A stretch of DNA of 6,836 bases, taken from contig CAJUHR010000074.1 of NCBI GenBank assembly GCA_910586255.1, positions 1-6,836 of the forward strand, given 5' to 3'. The notes beneath the pieces were generated by a model, which did not search any database, was not told the DNA's origin, and saw nothing but the letters and a program-made list of their open reading frames with translations. The translations under genes and the position numbers were made by a program. Positions 1 to 5,975 of the stretch are shown here, piece by piece. The DNA comes from an uncultured Lachnospiraceae bacterium. Its GTDB lineage: Bacteria > Bacillota > Clostridia > Lachnospirales > Lachnospiraceae. How positions within the stretch are numbered: the first letter of the stretch is position 1; the number at the start of each line of letters is the position of its first letter.

Positions 1-48
1 TTTCATTACGTTTTGTGCCTGAGCGAAGCGAAAGGAATGGATATAAAC

Positions 49-1557
49 ATGAAAAGGGAATGTGGAATGTTGCTCCCGGTGGCCAGCCTTCCGTCAAAGT
101 ATGGAATCGGCGCATTTTCCCGGGAGGCATACGACTTTGTGGACAAGCTGGCAAAGGCCGGACAGCAGTACTGGCAGATTCTGCCCTTAGGACCCACGGG
201 CTATGGGGATTCTCCTTACCAGTCCTTCAGTGCATTTGCAGGGAATCCTTATTTTATTGACCTGGAAAAGCTGACAGAGGAAGGACTTCTGACAAAAAAA
301 GAATGTGATCAGACGGATTTTGGCTCGGACGAGAGGGATATTGATTATGGAAAGCTGTATGAGAATCGCTTTCCTCTTTTAAAAAAGGCTTTTCTCAGAT
401 GGAAAAAGAAACAGGAGCGGCTGGGAGATGACGGAATCCGGATGTTTTTGGAGCGCGCGCTGGCGCCGGAGACCCGGGAATACTGCTTTTTTATGGCAGT
501 GAAAAATGACTTTGCCGGAAAAAGCTGGGCAGAGTGGGATGAGGATATCCGCCTTCGGGATGTCCTGGCCATGGAGAAATATCGAAACCGGCTGGAGGAG
601 GAGATTCAATTCTATGAGTTTCAGCAGTATCTGTTTGAGCGACAGTGGCAGCAGCTGAAAGCCTATGCCCACTTAAAGGGCATCCGCATTCTGGGAGATA
701 TCCCCATCTATGTGGCATTTGACGGGGCGGATACCTGGGCCCATCCGGAGCTGTTTCAATTTGATGAGGAATGTCGGCCCACGGCGGTGGCCGGATGTCC
801 GCCGGATGCCTTTTCCGCCACAGGCCAGCTGTGGGGAAATCCTCTTTACAAGTGGGATTACCACAAGAAAACCGGCTATGGCTGGTGGATTAGGCGGATG
901 GAATACTGCTTCCGGCTTTATGATACGGTGCGGGTAGATCATTTCCGGGGATTTGACGAATACTGGTCCATTCCGGCCGGAGATAAGACCGCCCAGAACG
1001 GCCATTGGGAAAAGGGACCGGGGCTGGGACTTTTTCAAGCTATGAAAAAGCATTTCGGAGACCTGGATATAATCGCGGAGGATCTGGGCTTTCTGACCCC
1101 GTCCGTGAGAAAGCTGGTTAAGGATACGGGCTTTCCGGGGATGAAGGTGCTGGAGTTTGCCTTTGACGACACAATGGACAGCGATTATCTGACGCACAAA
1201 TACGAGGAAAACTGTGTGGTTTATACAGGGACTCATGACAATGACACCCTGCAGAGCTGGTATCAAAATCTGGAACCAAAGCTTCGCCGTTTTTCCGTGA
1301 ATTATCTGGGAAATGAGTGGACACCTCCGGGGGAGATTCATTGGGATTTCATCCGTCTGGCCTTAAGAAGCAAGGCAAGGCTGGCCATTATTCCTGTACA
1401 GGACTATCTTGGCCTGGGAAATGAAGCCCGGATCAACGAGCCATCCACCTTGGGAAAGAACTGGAGATGGCGGATGGTTTCGGAGGATCTGACACCAAAG
1501 CTGTTAAAAAAATGTAAGAACCTGGCCGGATGGTATGGAAGGACCGGCAAAGCATAA
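49..1557 (+). CDS. malQ: 4-alpha-glucanotransferase (amylomaltase, GH77)
   Basis: This cytoplasmic enzyme transfers alpha-1,4-glucan segments between maltodextrins, releasing glucose, and works in maltose/maltodextrin or glycogen turnover. The 502-residue product has the usual length of the short bacterial GH77 form. The N-terminus carries the family signature LLPVASLPSKYGIG followed by QILPLGPTGYGDSPYQSFSAFAGNP. The three GH77 catalytic acids are all present: the nucleophile Asp297 in VRVDHFRGF, the acid/base Glu344 in IIAEDLG, and the transition-state stabiliser Asp397 in YTGTHDND. I chose the ATG at 49 because family members begin with a sequence like MKRECGMLLP, and AAAGGA lies at 31-36, although that spacing (12 bases) is long. 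An in-frame ATG at 37 is possible, and the frame stays open to the left edge. The gene ends in tandem stops (TAA TAA). A regulator gene follows after 23 bases, probably in the same operon. The promoter is outside the window. Confidence 0.97.
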   Translation: MKRECGMLLPVASLPSKYGIGAFSREAYDFVDKLAKAGQQYWQILPLGPTGYGDSPYQSFSAFAGNPYFIDLEKLTEEGLLTKKECDQTDFGSDERDIDYGKLYENRFPLLKKAFLRWKKKQERLGDDGIRMFLERALAPETREYCFFMAVKNDFAGKSWAEWDEDIRLRDVLAMEKYRNRLEEEIQFYEFQQYLFERQWQQLKAYAHLKGIRILGDIPIYVAFDGADTWAHPELFQFDEECRPTAVAGCPPDAFSATGQLWGNPLYKWDYHKKTGYGWWIRRMEYCFRLYDTVRVDHFRGFDEYWSIPAGDKTAQNGHWEKGPGLGLFQAMKKHFGDLDIIAEDLGFLTPSVRKLVKDTGFPGMKVLEFAFDDTMDSDYLTHKYEENCVVYTGTHDNDTLQSWYQNLEPKLRRFSVNYLGNEWTPPGEIHWDFIRLALRSKARLAIIPVQDYLGLGNEARINEPSTLGKNWRWRMVSEDLTPKLLKKCKNLAGWYGRTGKA

Positions 1558-1565
1558 TAACGGAA

Positions 1566-1573
1566 GAAAGGAG
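1566..1573 (+). promoter_or_regulatory. Ribosome binding site deciding the start of the ArsR-like regulator
   Basis: GAAAGGAG lies 7 bases before the ATG at 1581. It sits in the short gap after the malQ stop and favours this start over the in-frame ATG at 1530, which overlaps the end of malQ and has no purine-rich site ahead of it. Confidence 0.85.
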
Positions 1574-1580
1574 TCCTGTC

Positions 1581-2555
1581 ATGGCAGTAAAAGAAAAACG
1601 TACCATCCGGATCATCGGAGAAAGAAATATCTGCCTGCACCTGAGCAATCCGGATCATCAGGAACGCATTATAAAAATAGGAAAAGCCTTATCCTCCTCC
1701 ACCAGGCTGAAAATCCTGGATATGTTAAAAAACACACCCCGTTCCCTGCAGGAAATCGCGTCTATCTTAAATATCCCCTTATCCTCCGCGGCTCTCCACA
1801 TTAAGACTCTGGAGGAGGCCCATCTGATTGTCACGGAAAGTCAGCCGGGCATCCGGGGATCCATGCGTGTCTGCATCTGCAGCATGCAGTCCTTTCACTT
1901 AGAGACCTTTGACGCGGAGATCGACTCTGCCAGCAAAACCATCTCTGTGGATATGCCCATTGGCAGCTATTGCAACTGTGACATTTCTCCCACCTGCGGG
2001 CTGGCAGACGAAAACGGGGCCATTGAAGCCTATGATACCATTCAGTCCTTCTACACTCCCGCCCGAACCCATGCTCAGTTAATCTGGTTTAGCAAGGGGT
2101 ATTTGGAGTACCGTTTTCCCAACATCTGCAATCCCCTGCTTCCCTTGGGAGAAATCTCTTTTTCCATGGAAATCTGTTCCGAGGCACCGGGATTTCTGGA
2201 AAACTGGCCCTCGGATATCACGGTCTCCATCAATGGCATAGAGGTGGGGACCTTCCACTCTCCCGGTGACTTCGGCTCCCGAAGAGGAAAGCTGACGCCT
2301 CCCGTATGGCCCAACGGAAATACTCAATACGGCTTGCTGAAAACCTTCTCCGTCCGGGAGAACGGAAGTTTTCTGGACGGAAAACCGGAAAATCCCCTCA
2401 TCGGCCTAAAAGATTTAAAGCTGGGGGACCAGCCCTTTATATCTCTGAAAATAGAAATCAAGGAGGATGCCAAAAATATAGGCGGGATCAATATTTTCGG
2501 GGAAAAATACGGGGATCATCCCCAGGGGATTGTTATGAATCTGACGTATCTTTGA
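1581..2555 (+). CDS. ArsR-like winged helix-turn-helix transcriptional regulator with a large C-terminal domain
   Basis: This 324-residue protein is probably a DNA-binding transcription regulator. Residues about 30-105 form an ArsR-like winged helix: KIGKALSSSTRLKILDMLKN is the typical helix before the HTH, then SLQEIASILNIPLSSAALHIKTLEEAHLI gives the recognition helix and the turn into the wing. Classical ArsR repressors are near 100-120 residues, so the extra ~215 residues are a separate domain. That part has motifs I associate with a Firmicute regulator type of unknown ligand: MPIGSYCNCDISPTCGLA (126-142), LIWFSKGYLEYRFPN (167-181), EICSEAPG (197-204), WPSDITVSINGIEVGT (209-224), SPGDFGSRRGKLTP (227-240). 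It is predicted mainly beta, with no signal peptide or membrane segment. There are eight cysteines (18, 98, 100, 131, 133, 139, 183, 199), several in CxC pairs. It follows malQ by 23 bases, so control of carbohydrate genes is plausible but inferred. Confidence 0.85.
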   Translation: MAVKEKRTIRIIGERNICLHLSNPDHQERIIKIGKALSSSTRLKILDMLKNTPRSLQEIASILNIPLSSAALHIKTLEEAHLIVTESQPGIRGSMRVCICSMQSFHLETFDAEIDSASKTISVDMPIGSYCNCDISPTCGLADENGAIEAYDTIQSFYTPARTHAQLIWFSKGYLEYRFPNICNPLLPLGEISFSMEICSEAPGFLENWPSDITVSINGIEVGTFHSPGDFGSRRGKLTPPVWPNGNTQYGLLKTFSVRENGSFLDGKPENPLIGLKDLKLGDQPFISLKIEIKEDAKNIGGINIFGEKYGDHPQGIVMNLTYL

Positions 2556-2571
2556 CGCTGCTGTGATGATT

Positions 2572-2633
2572 TGTTTACATTTTTCTAAATTCCCTTGCAT
2601 TTTTGAGGGCAAAGTAGTATAGTATAGTAAACA
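2572..2633. promoter_or_regulatory. Inverted repeat TGTTTAC...GTAAACA flanking the hlyIII-family promoter
   Basis: TGTTTAC at 2572-2578 and its exact reverse complement GTAAACA at 2627-2633 bracket the -35 and -10 boxes. Their centres are 55 bases apart, near five helical turns, as expected for two operator half-sites bound on one face or bridged by a repressor. Function is inferred; a 7-base match can arise by chance in AT-rich DNA. Confidence 0.3.
2595..2623 (+). promoter_or_regulatory. Sigma-A-type promoter for the hemolysin III family gene
   Basis: TTGCAT (2595-2600) and TATAGT (2618-2623) are separated by the optimal 17 bases. A second TATAGT follows at 2623-2628, but with 22-base spacing. 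Transcription would start near 2630, giving a leader of about 73 bases before the ATG at 2703. Confidence 0.7.
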
Positions 2634-2638
2634 GTTAA

Positions 2639-2659
2639 ATGTAGTTTTCGAGACTACAT
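2639..2659 (+). promoter_or_regulatory. Leader hairpin or operator dyad upstream of the hemolysin III family gene
   Basis: ATGTAGT (2639-2645) and ACTACAT (2653-2659) form a perfect 7-base inverted repeat with a 7-base centre; two more pairs (one G-U) could extend the RNA stem to nine pairs with a TCG loop. It begins about 10 bases after the predicted transcription start, so it could be an mRNA 5' hairpin or a repressor site. No U-run follows, so it is not a terminator. Confidence 0.4.
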
Positions 2660-2687
2660 GACAAGGTTTCTGATGTGCTCTTTGCCG

Positions 2688-2695
2688 AAGGAGGG
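2688..2695 (+). promoter_or_regulatory. Ribosome binding site deciding the hemolysin III family start
   Basis: AAGGAGGG lies 7 bases before the ATG at 2703. The upstream in-frame ATG at 2658 lies inside the leader hairpin and has no such site. Confidence 0.85.
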
Positions 2696-2702
2696 ATTTA
2701 CT

Positions 2703-3353
2703 ATGATGTTCAAGATTAAAGATCCGGGCAGTGCCCTTACCCATTTTATTGCTATGCTGTTAGCACTTGTAGCCGCCACTCCGCTTTTAATCAAGGCTGC
2801 CGGCTCTCCCGACCAGACTCATATACTGGCCCTGACGATATTCATTATCAGCATGATTCTTTTGTATGCTGCAAGCACCGTATATCACACCTTGGATATT
2901 TCTCCCAAGATCAATCAGATTCTGCGGAAGGTTGATCACATGATGATTTTCATTTTGATTGCAGGCACCTACACGCCTGTGTGCATGCTGGTTTTGGGAG
3001 ACCGGACGGGATGGGCTCTTTTGGCCCTGGTATGGGGCCTGGCCATGGTTGGGATCCTTATCAATGCCCTGTGGATTACCTGCCCCAAATGGTTCTCCTC
3101 CCTGATCTATATCGCTATGGGCTGGGTATGTGTGCTGGCCTTCGGAAAGATCATTGCCGCCCTTCCAAAAAGCGCCTTCGGTTGGCTGCTGGCAGGAGGG
3201 ATTATCTATACCATCGGCGGGGTGATCTACGCGCTAAAGCTGCCCCTTTTTAACAGCCGCTTTAAGAATTTCGGCTCCCACGAGATTTTTCATCTCTTTG
3301 TCATGGGCGGAAGCCTCTGCCATTATATTATGATGTATGCCTTTGTGGCCTGA
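2703..3353 (+). CDS. trhA: Hemolysin III / PAQR family seven-helix membrane protein
   Basis: This 216-residue integral membrane protein belongs to the hemolysin III (YqfA/TrhA) branch of the PAQR family, whose bacterial members are linked to membrane homeostasis; the 'hemolysin' name is historical. About seven hydrophobic helices are visible, near residues 11-31, 41-61, 79-98, 104-124, 131-152, 158-179 and 195-215. The family's putative metal-site residues are present: Ser58 and His62 in STVYH, Asp78 in KVDHMMIFILIAGTYTP, and His193 and His197 in GSHEIFH. His207 is a further conserved-looking histidine in the last helix. Length is normal and the gene looks intact. I chose the first ATG of the MMFKIKD sequence, behind a strong ribosome site; the second ATG, one codon later, is also possible. 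The gene has its own promoter and ends before a hairpin terminator, so it is probably monocistronic. The exact biochemical activity of the family remains unsettled. Confidence 0.94.
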   Translation: MMFKIKDPGSALTHFIAMLLALVAATPLLIKAAGSPDQTHILALTIFIISMILLYAASTVYHTLDISPKINQILRKVDHMMIFILIAGTYTPVCMLVLGDRTGWALLALVWGLAMVGILINALWITCPKWFSSLIYIAMGWVCVLAFGKIIAALPKSAFGWLLAGGIIYTIGGVIYALKLPLFNSRFKNFGSHEIFHLFVMGGSLCHYIMMYAFVA

Positions 3354-3378
3354 GATGCATAAGCAGGGCTTTAAATGG

Positions 3379-3431
3379 CGCCAGCCAATGATTTTTCCTT
3401 GTATGGGAAATCACTGGCTGGCGTCATTTTT
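3379..3431 (+). terminator. Rho-independent terminator between convergent genes, possibly bidirectional
   Basis: CGCCAGCCA (3379-3387), one mismatch, and TGATTT (3389-3394) pair with AAATCA (3408-3413) and TGGCTGGCG (3415-3423), forming a 16-position stem with a 13-base loop. On the plus strand a TTTTT run follows at 3427-3431, ending the hemolysin III family transcript. On the minus strand only an ATTTAA follows, so the same hairpin may end the ugd transcript less efficiently. Confidence 0.85.
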
Positions 3432-3442
3432 AATCTTGTCGC

Positions 3443-4693
3443 TTAATCTCTTCTGAAAATATCCCTTGTATAAACCTTATATCTCACATCATCCAGACAG
3501 ACATTGTACCGGTTGGCAATGATTGCCTGGGACATCTCTTTAAACTTGTCCAGATCATTGACCACACGGCTTCCAAAAAATGTCTCCCCGTCCTTAAGGG
3601 CCGGCTCGTAGATCACCACCGTGGCCCCCTTGGCCTTGATCCGTTTCATAATCCCCTGAATGGAGCTCTGACGGAAATTGTCGGAATTGCTCTTCATGGT
3701 AAGGCGGTATACCCCTACCACCACCTCTCTCTCCTTGCTGCTGTTCCAGCTGTCGTTGGCCTCATAGGCCCCGGCAATCTCCAAAACCCGGTCAGCAATA
3801 AAATCCTTGCGGGTCCGGTTGCTCTCAACAATCGCCTCAATCAGGTTCTCCGGCACATTCTCATAGTTGGCCAGCAGCTGCTTGGTATCCTTGGGAAGGC
3901 AATAACCCCCATAGCCAAAGGATGGATTGTTGTAATGAGTGCCGATTCGGGGGTCCAGGCACACCCCGTCAATGATCTGCTGGGTATTGAGCCCCTTCAT
4001 CTCCGCGTAGGTGTCAAGCTCATTAAAGTAGGATACCCGAAGGGCCAAGTAGGTATTGGCAAAAAGCTTCACGGCCTCAGCCTCCGTAAAGCCCATAAAC
4101 AAAGTGTCCACATTTTCCTTGATGGCTCCCTCCAAAAGAAGGGCGGCAAAGCTGCGGGACGCCTCCATCAGTCTCTCATCCTCTAAGTCCGTTCCGATCA
4201 CGATCCGGCTGGGATAGAGATTGTCATAGAGGGCCTTGGATTCCCGCAAAAACTCAGGGCTAAAGAGGATATTTCTGCTACCGGTCTTTTCCCGGATGCT
4301 TTTGGTATATCCAACAGGAATGGTCGATTTGATCACAATGACCGCCTGGGGATTGCACTCCATCACCAGCTTAATCACCGCTTCCACGGCAGATGTGTCA
4401 AAAAAATTCTTTTTGCTGTCATAATTGGTAGGAGCGGCAATCACCACGATATCCGCATCCCTGTAAGCCTTCTCACCGTCCAGGGTCGCTGTCAGGTCAA
4501 GCTGTTTTTTTGCAAAATATTTTTCAATATACTCATCCTGAATCGGCGATTTTCTTTGATTGATCATCTCCACCTTCTCCGGGATAATGTCAACCGCTGT
4601 CACCGGATGACGCTGGGACAGCAGCGTGGCTATGGAAAGTCCCACATAGCCGGTACCTGCCACCGCAATCTTCAAATCCTTTAAATCCTTCAT
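3443..4693 (-). CDS. ugd: UDP-glucose 6-dehydrogenase
   Basis: This cytoplasmic enzyme oxidises UDP-glucose to UDP-glucuronate with two NAD+. The 416-residue product matches the usual bacterial length (about 390-440). The N-terminal Rossmann fold shows KIAVAGTGYVGLS, with the glycine motif at Gly13, Gly15 and Gly18, and an acidic NAD-binding residue in VDI (Asp35). The catalytic region is intact: SPEFLRES with Glu147, EAVKLFANTYLALRV with Lys209 and Asn213, and the thioester nucleophile Cys265 with Asp269 in GYGGYCLPKD. The C-terminal UDP-binding domain includes GVYRLTMKSNSDNFRQSS. I placed the start at the ATG of MKDLKDLKIAVAG because AAGGAGA lies 7 bases before it; the 15 extra residues readable upstream overlap the epimerase gene and are not family-like. 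It is the second gene of an operon: the upstream epimerase ends 13 bases earlier and the ribosome site overlaps that stop codon. Its product is the epimerase substrate. Confidence 0.97.
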   Translation of the reverse strand: MKDLKDLKIAVAGTGYVGLSIATLLSQRHPVTAVDIIPEKVEMINQRKSPIQDEYIEKYFAKKQLDLTATLDGEKAYRDADIVVIAAPTNYDSKKNFFDTSAVEAVIKLVMECNPQAVIVIKSTIPVGYTKSIREKTGSRNILFSPEFLRESKALYDNLYPSRIVIGTDLEDERLMEASRSFAALLLEGAIKENVDTLFMGFTEAEAVKLFANTYLALRVSYFNELDTYAEMKGLNTQQIIDGVCLDPRIGTHYNNPSFGYGGYCLPKDTKQLLANYENVPENLIEAIVESNRTRKDFIADRVLEIAGAYEANDSWNSSKEREVVVGVYRLTMKSNSDNFRQSSIQGIMKRIKAKGATVVIYEPALKDGETFFGSRVVNDLDKFKEMSQAIIANRYNVCLDDVRYKVYTRDIFRRD

Positions 4694-4700
4694 CTTTCTT

Positions 4701-4707
4701 TCTCCTT
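4701..4707 (-). promoter_or_regulatory. ugd ribosome binding site overlapping the epimerase stop codon
   Basis: On the minus strand AAGGAGA is 7 bases before the ugd ATG and shares one base with the TGA stop (4709-4707) of the upstream epimerase gene. This arrangement suggests that ribosomes finishing the epimerase re-initiate on ugd, keeping the two enzymes in proportion. Confidence 0.85.
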
Positions 4708-5777
4708 CACAAGTAAAAGCCGGCATACCACTCGGCAAATTTTCTCAAGCCGTCCCGCAGGCTTGTATCCGGCTTAAATCCGAAATCCTCTTCCAGAGGA
4801 GCCGTATCCGCATAGGTAACCGGCACATCTCCCGGCTGCATGGGAACCAGCTTTTTGTGGCTTTCGAAATCGTAATCCCCGGGAAGCACTCCCGCCCGTA
4901 TCAGCTCCTGCTGCAAAATATCCACAAAATCCAAAAGCTTCTCCGGATGATTGTTCCCTATATTGTAGACCTTATAGGGAGGCACAGGCAGTCCGTCCTC
5001 CCCGTTTTTTCTCTCCGGTGCGTGCCTCATTACCCGCACTACGCCCTCCACAATATCATCGATATAGGTAAAATCCCGCTCACAGTTGCCGTAATTGAAT
5101 ATCTCAATGGTCTCTCCGGCCCGAAGCTTGTCCGTGAAGCCGAAATAAGCCATGTCCGGCCTTCCCGCCGGACCGTAAACCGTGAAAAACCGAAGACCTG
5201 TTGAGGGAATGTTGTAGAGCTTGCTGTAGGCGTGAGCCATCAGCTCATTGCTCTTTTTGGTGGCAGCGTAGAGGGAAACCGGGTTATCCACCTTGTCCTC
5301 TGTGCTGTAGGGCACCTTTTTGTTGCTGCCGTACACAGAAGAACTGGATGCATACACAAGATGCTCCACCCCCTTTTCTCCCTTGTCATAGCTGTGGCGG
5401 CAGGCCTCCAAAATGTTGTAAAATCCCATCAGATTGCTCTCCATATATGCATCCGGATTGGCAATGCTGTACCGGACACCGGCCTGGGCAGCCAGATTCA
5501 CAACCACCGATGGACGGTAATCCCGAAAGACCCGGTCAATCATTTCCTTATCCCCTATGGACCCCTTTACAAACACAAAGCCGGCATAGCTGCCTAACTC
5601 CTCCAACCGGGCCTCCTTGATCCGGACATCATAATAATCATTTATATTGTCAATGCCGATAACCTTTATCTGTGGAATATCCTGACACAGCCTTTTGACC
5701 AGATTGGAGCCGATAAAACCGGCGGCTCCCGTAACCAGAATGGTTCTTCCCCTCAGCTCAATATTATAATCTACCAT
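4707..5777 (-). CDS. NAD-dependent epimerase, probable UDP-glucuronate 4-epimerase
   Basis: This cytoplasmic extended short-chain dehydrogenase probably interconverts UDP-glucuronate and UDP-galacturonate. The 356-residue product has the Rossmann motif ILVTGAAGFIGSNL (glycines 17, 20, 23), an NAD-ribose acid at Asp43, the serine-rich catalytic stretch YASSSSVYG (142-150), and the catalytic pair Tyr170 and Lys174 in YAATKKSNE. The segment IDNINDYYDVRIKEARL, the FFTVYGPAGRPDMAYF motif, and the C-terminal QPGDVPVTYADT are typical of the UDP-glucuronate epimerase (CapI/LspL-like) group rather than GalE or the UDP-xylose-forming decarboxylases. The downstream ugd gene makes the required substrate, which strengthens the assignment. 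The ATG at 5777 has AAAGGAAG (5784-5791) 6 bases upstream. It is the first gene of the operon, with a leader of about 70 bases. No other sugar-nucleotide or glycosyltransferase gene is adjacent. Exact substrate is inferred from motifs; a relaxed-specificity epimerase is the main alternative. Confidence 0.9.
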   Translation of the reverse strand: MVDYNIELRGRTILVTGAAGFIGSNLVKRLCQDIPQIKVIGIDNINDYYDVRIKEARLEELGSYAGFVFVKGSIGDKEMIDRVFRDYRPSVVVNLAAQAGVRYSIANPDAYMESNLMGFYNILEACRHSYDKGEKGVEHLVYASSSSVYGSNKKVPYSTEDKVDNPVSLYAATKKSNELMAHAYSKLYNIPSTGLRFFTVYGPAGRPDMAYFGFTDKLRAGETIEIFNYGNCERDFTYIDDIVEGVVRVMRHAPERKNGEDGLPVPPYKVYNIGNNHPEKLLDFVDILQQELIRAGVLPGDYDFESHKKLVPMQPGDVPVTYADTAPLEEDFGFKPDTSLRDGLRKFAEWYAGFYL

Positions 5778-5828
5778 TGCTTGCTTCCTTTCATCAGACG
5801 CTCAAAGTTCCATAAATTTGCAAAGACT

Positions 5829-5852
5829 GCCTGTTTTACAAATCTCACAGGC
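5829..5852. promoter_or_regulatory. Dyad at the transcription start of the epimerase-ugd operon (candidate operator)
   Basis: GCCTGT (5829-5834) and ACAGGC (5847-5852) are exact inverted repeats with a 12-base centre. The right arm lies directly after the predicted minus-strand -10 box and covers the likely start point near 5847. A repressor bound here would block initiation; alternatively the transcript would begin with a hairpin. Neither is proven by sequence. Confidence 0.4.
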
Positions 5853-5853
5853 T

Positions 5854-5880
5854 ATCTTACCACAAAAAACCCCATTTCAA
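5854..5880 (-). promoter_or_regulatory. Extended -10 promoter for the epimerase-ugd operon
   Basis: On the minus strand TTGAAA (5880-5875) is followed after 15 bases by TAAGAT (5859-5854), preceded by TGG, which fits the TGn extended -10 element. The short spacer is compensated by the TGn motif, and a strongly A-rich stretch upstream (5881-5922, read on this strand) could act as an UP element. It is the best candidate in the gap before the epimerase gene. Confidence 0.5.
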
Positions 5881-5892
5881 AAGATAAAAATA

Positions 5893-5922
5893 TTTCTTTT
5901 TCATTTTCTTTTTTCATTTTTC
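5893..5922. repeat. T-rich tract with imperfect CTTTTTCATTTT repeats
   Basis: A nearly pure T/C tract on the plus strand contains two adjacent near-copies, CTTTTTCATTTT and CTTTTTTCATTTTT, of 12 and 14 bases. On the minus strand it is an A-tract just upstream of the -35 box. It lies between two divergent promoters and is probably intrinsically curved DNA. Confidence 0.5.
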
Positions 5923-5930
5923 AGCCGATA

Positions 5931-5936
5931 TATAAT
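5931..5936 (+). promoter_or_regulatory. Candidate -10 box for the basic coiled-coil protein gene
   Basis: A perfect TATAAT lies 39 bases before the ATG at 5976, predicting a start near 5943 and a leader of about 33 bases. No good -35 box is present; only T-rich sequence occupies that place, so the promoter may be weak or activator-dependent. Confidence 0.5.
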
Positions 5937-5961
5937 AAAGAACTTCACAAAATTCTCACAA

Positions 5962-5970
5962 AAAGGAGGT
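5962..5970 (+). promoter_or_regulatory. Ribosome binding site deciding the start of the basic coiled-coil protein
   Basis: AAAGGAGGT, an almost full anti-Shine-Dalgarno match, lies 5 bases before the ATG at 5976. The frame is open back to 5781, but that upstream part reads through the divergent promoter region, encodes low-complexity residues and has no ribosome site. Confidence 0.9.
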
Positions 5971-5975
5971 TGTCC

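Noticed and set aside
673..1341. A 222-codon open frame on the minus strand
   Set aside because: It lies wholly inside malQ, antisense to the catalytic core; malQ has all family motifs and this frame has neither a ribosome site nor a plausible protein composition.
1530..1580. Upstream start for the regulator at 1530
   Set aside because: It overlaps malQ and lacks a ribosome site; the ATG at 1581 has GAAAGGAG at ideal spacing.
2556..2594. Terminator after the malQ-regulator operon
   Set aside because: No stem of useful length followed by a T-run is visible, so some read-through into the next gene is possible.
5201..5620. A plus-strand frame encoding a cysteine- and proline-rich 139-residue peptide
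   Set aside because: It is antisense to the epimerase gene, whose motifs are complete; the Cys/Pro richness is what the complementary reading of its codons produces.
5781..5975. N-terminal extension of the basic coiled-coil protein back to 5781
   Set aside because: The added 65 residues come from the divergent promoter region, and the start at 5976 has a near-perfect ribosome site.
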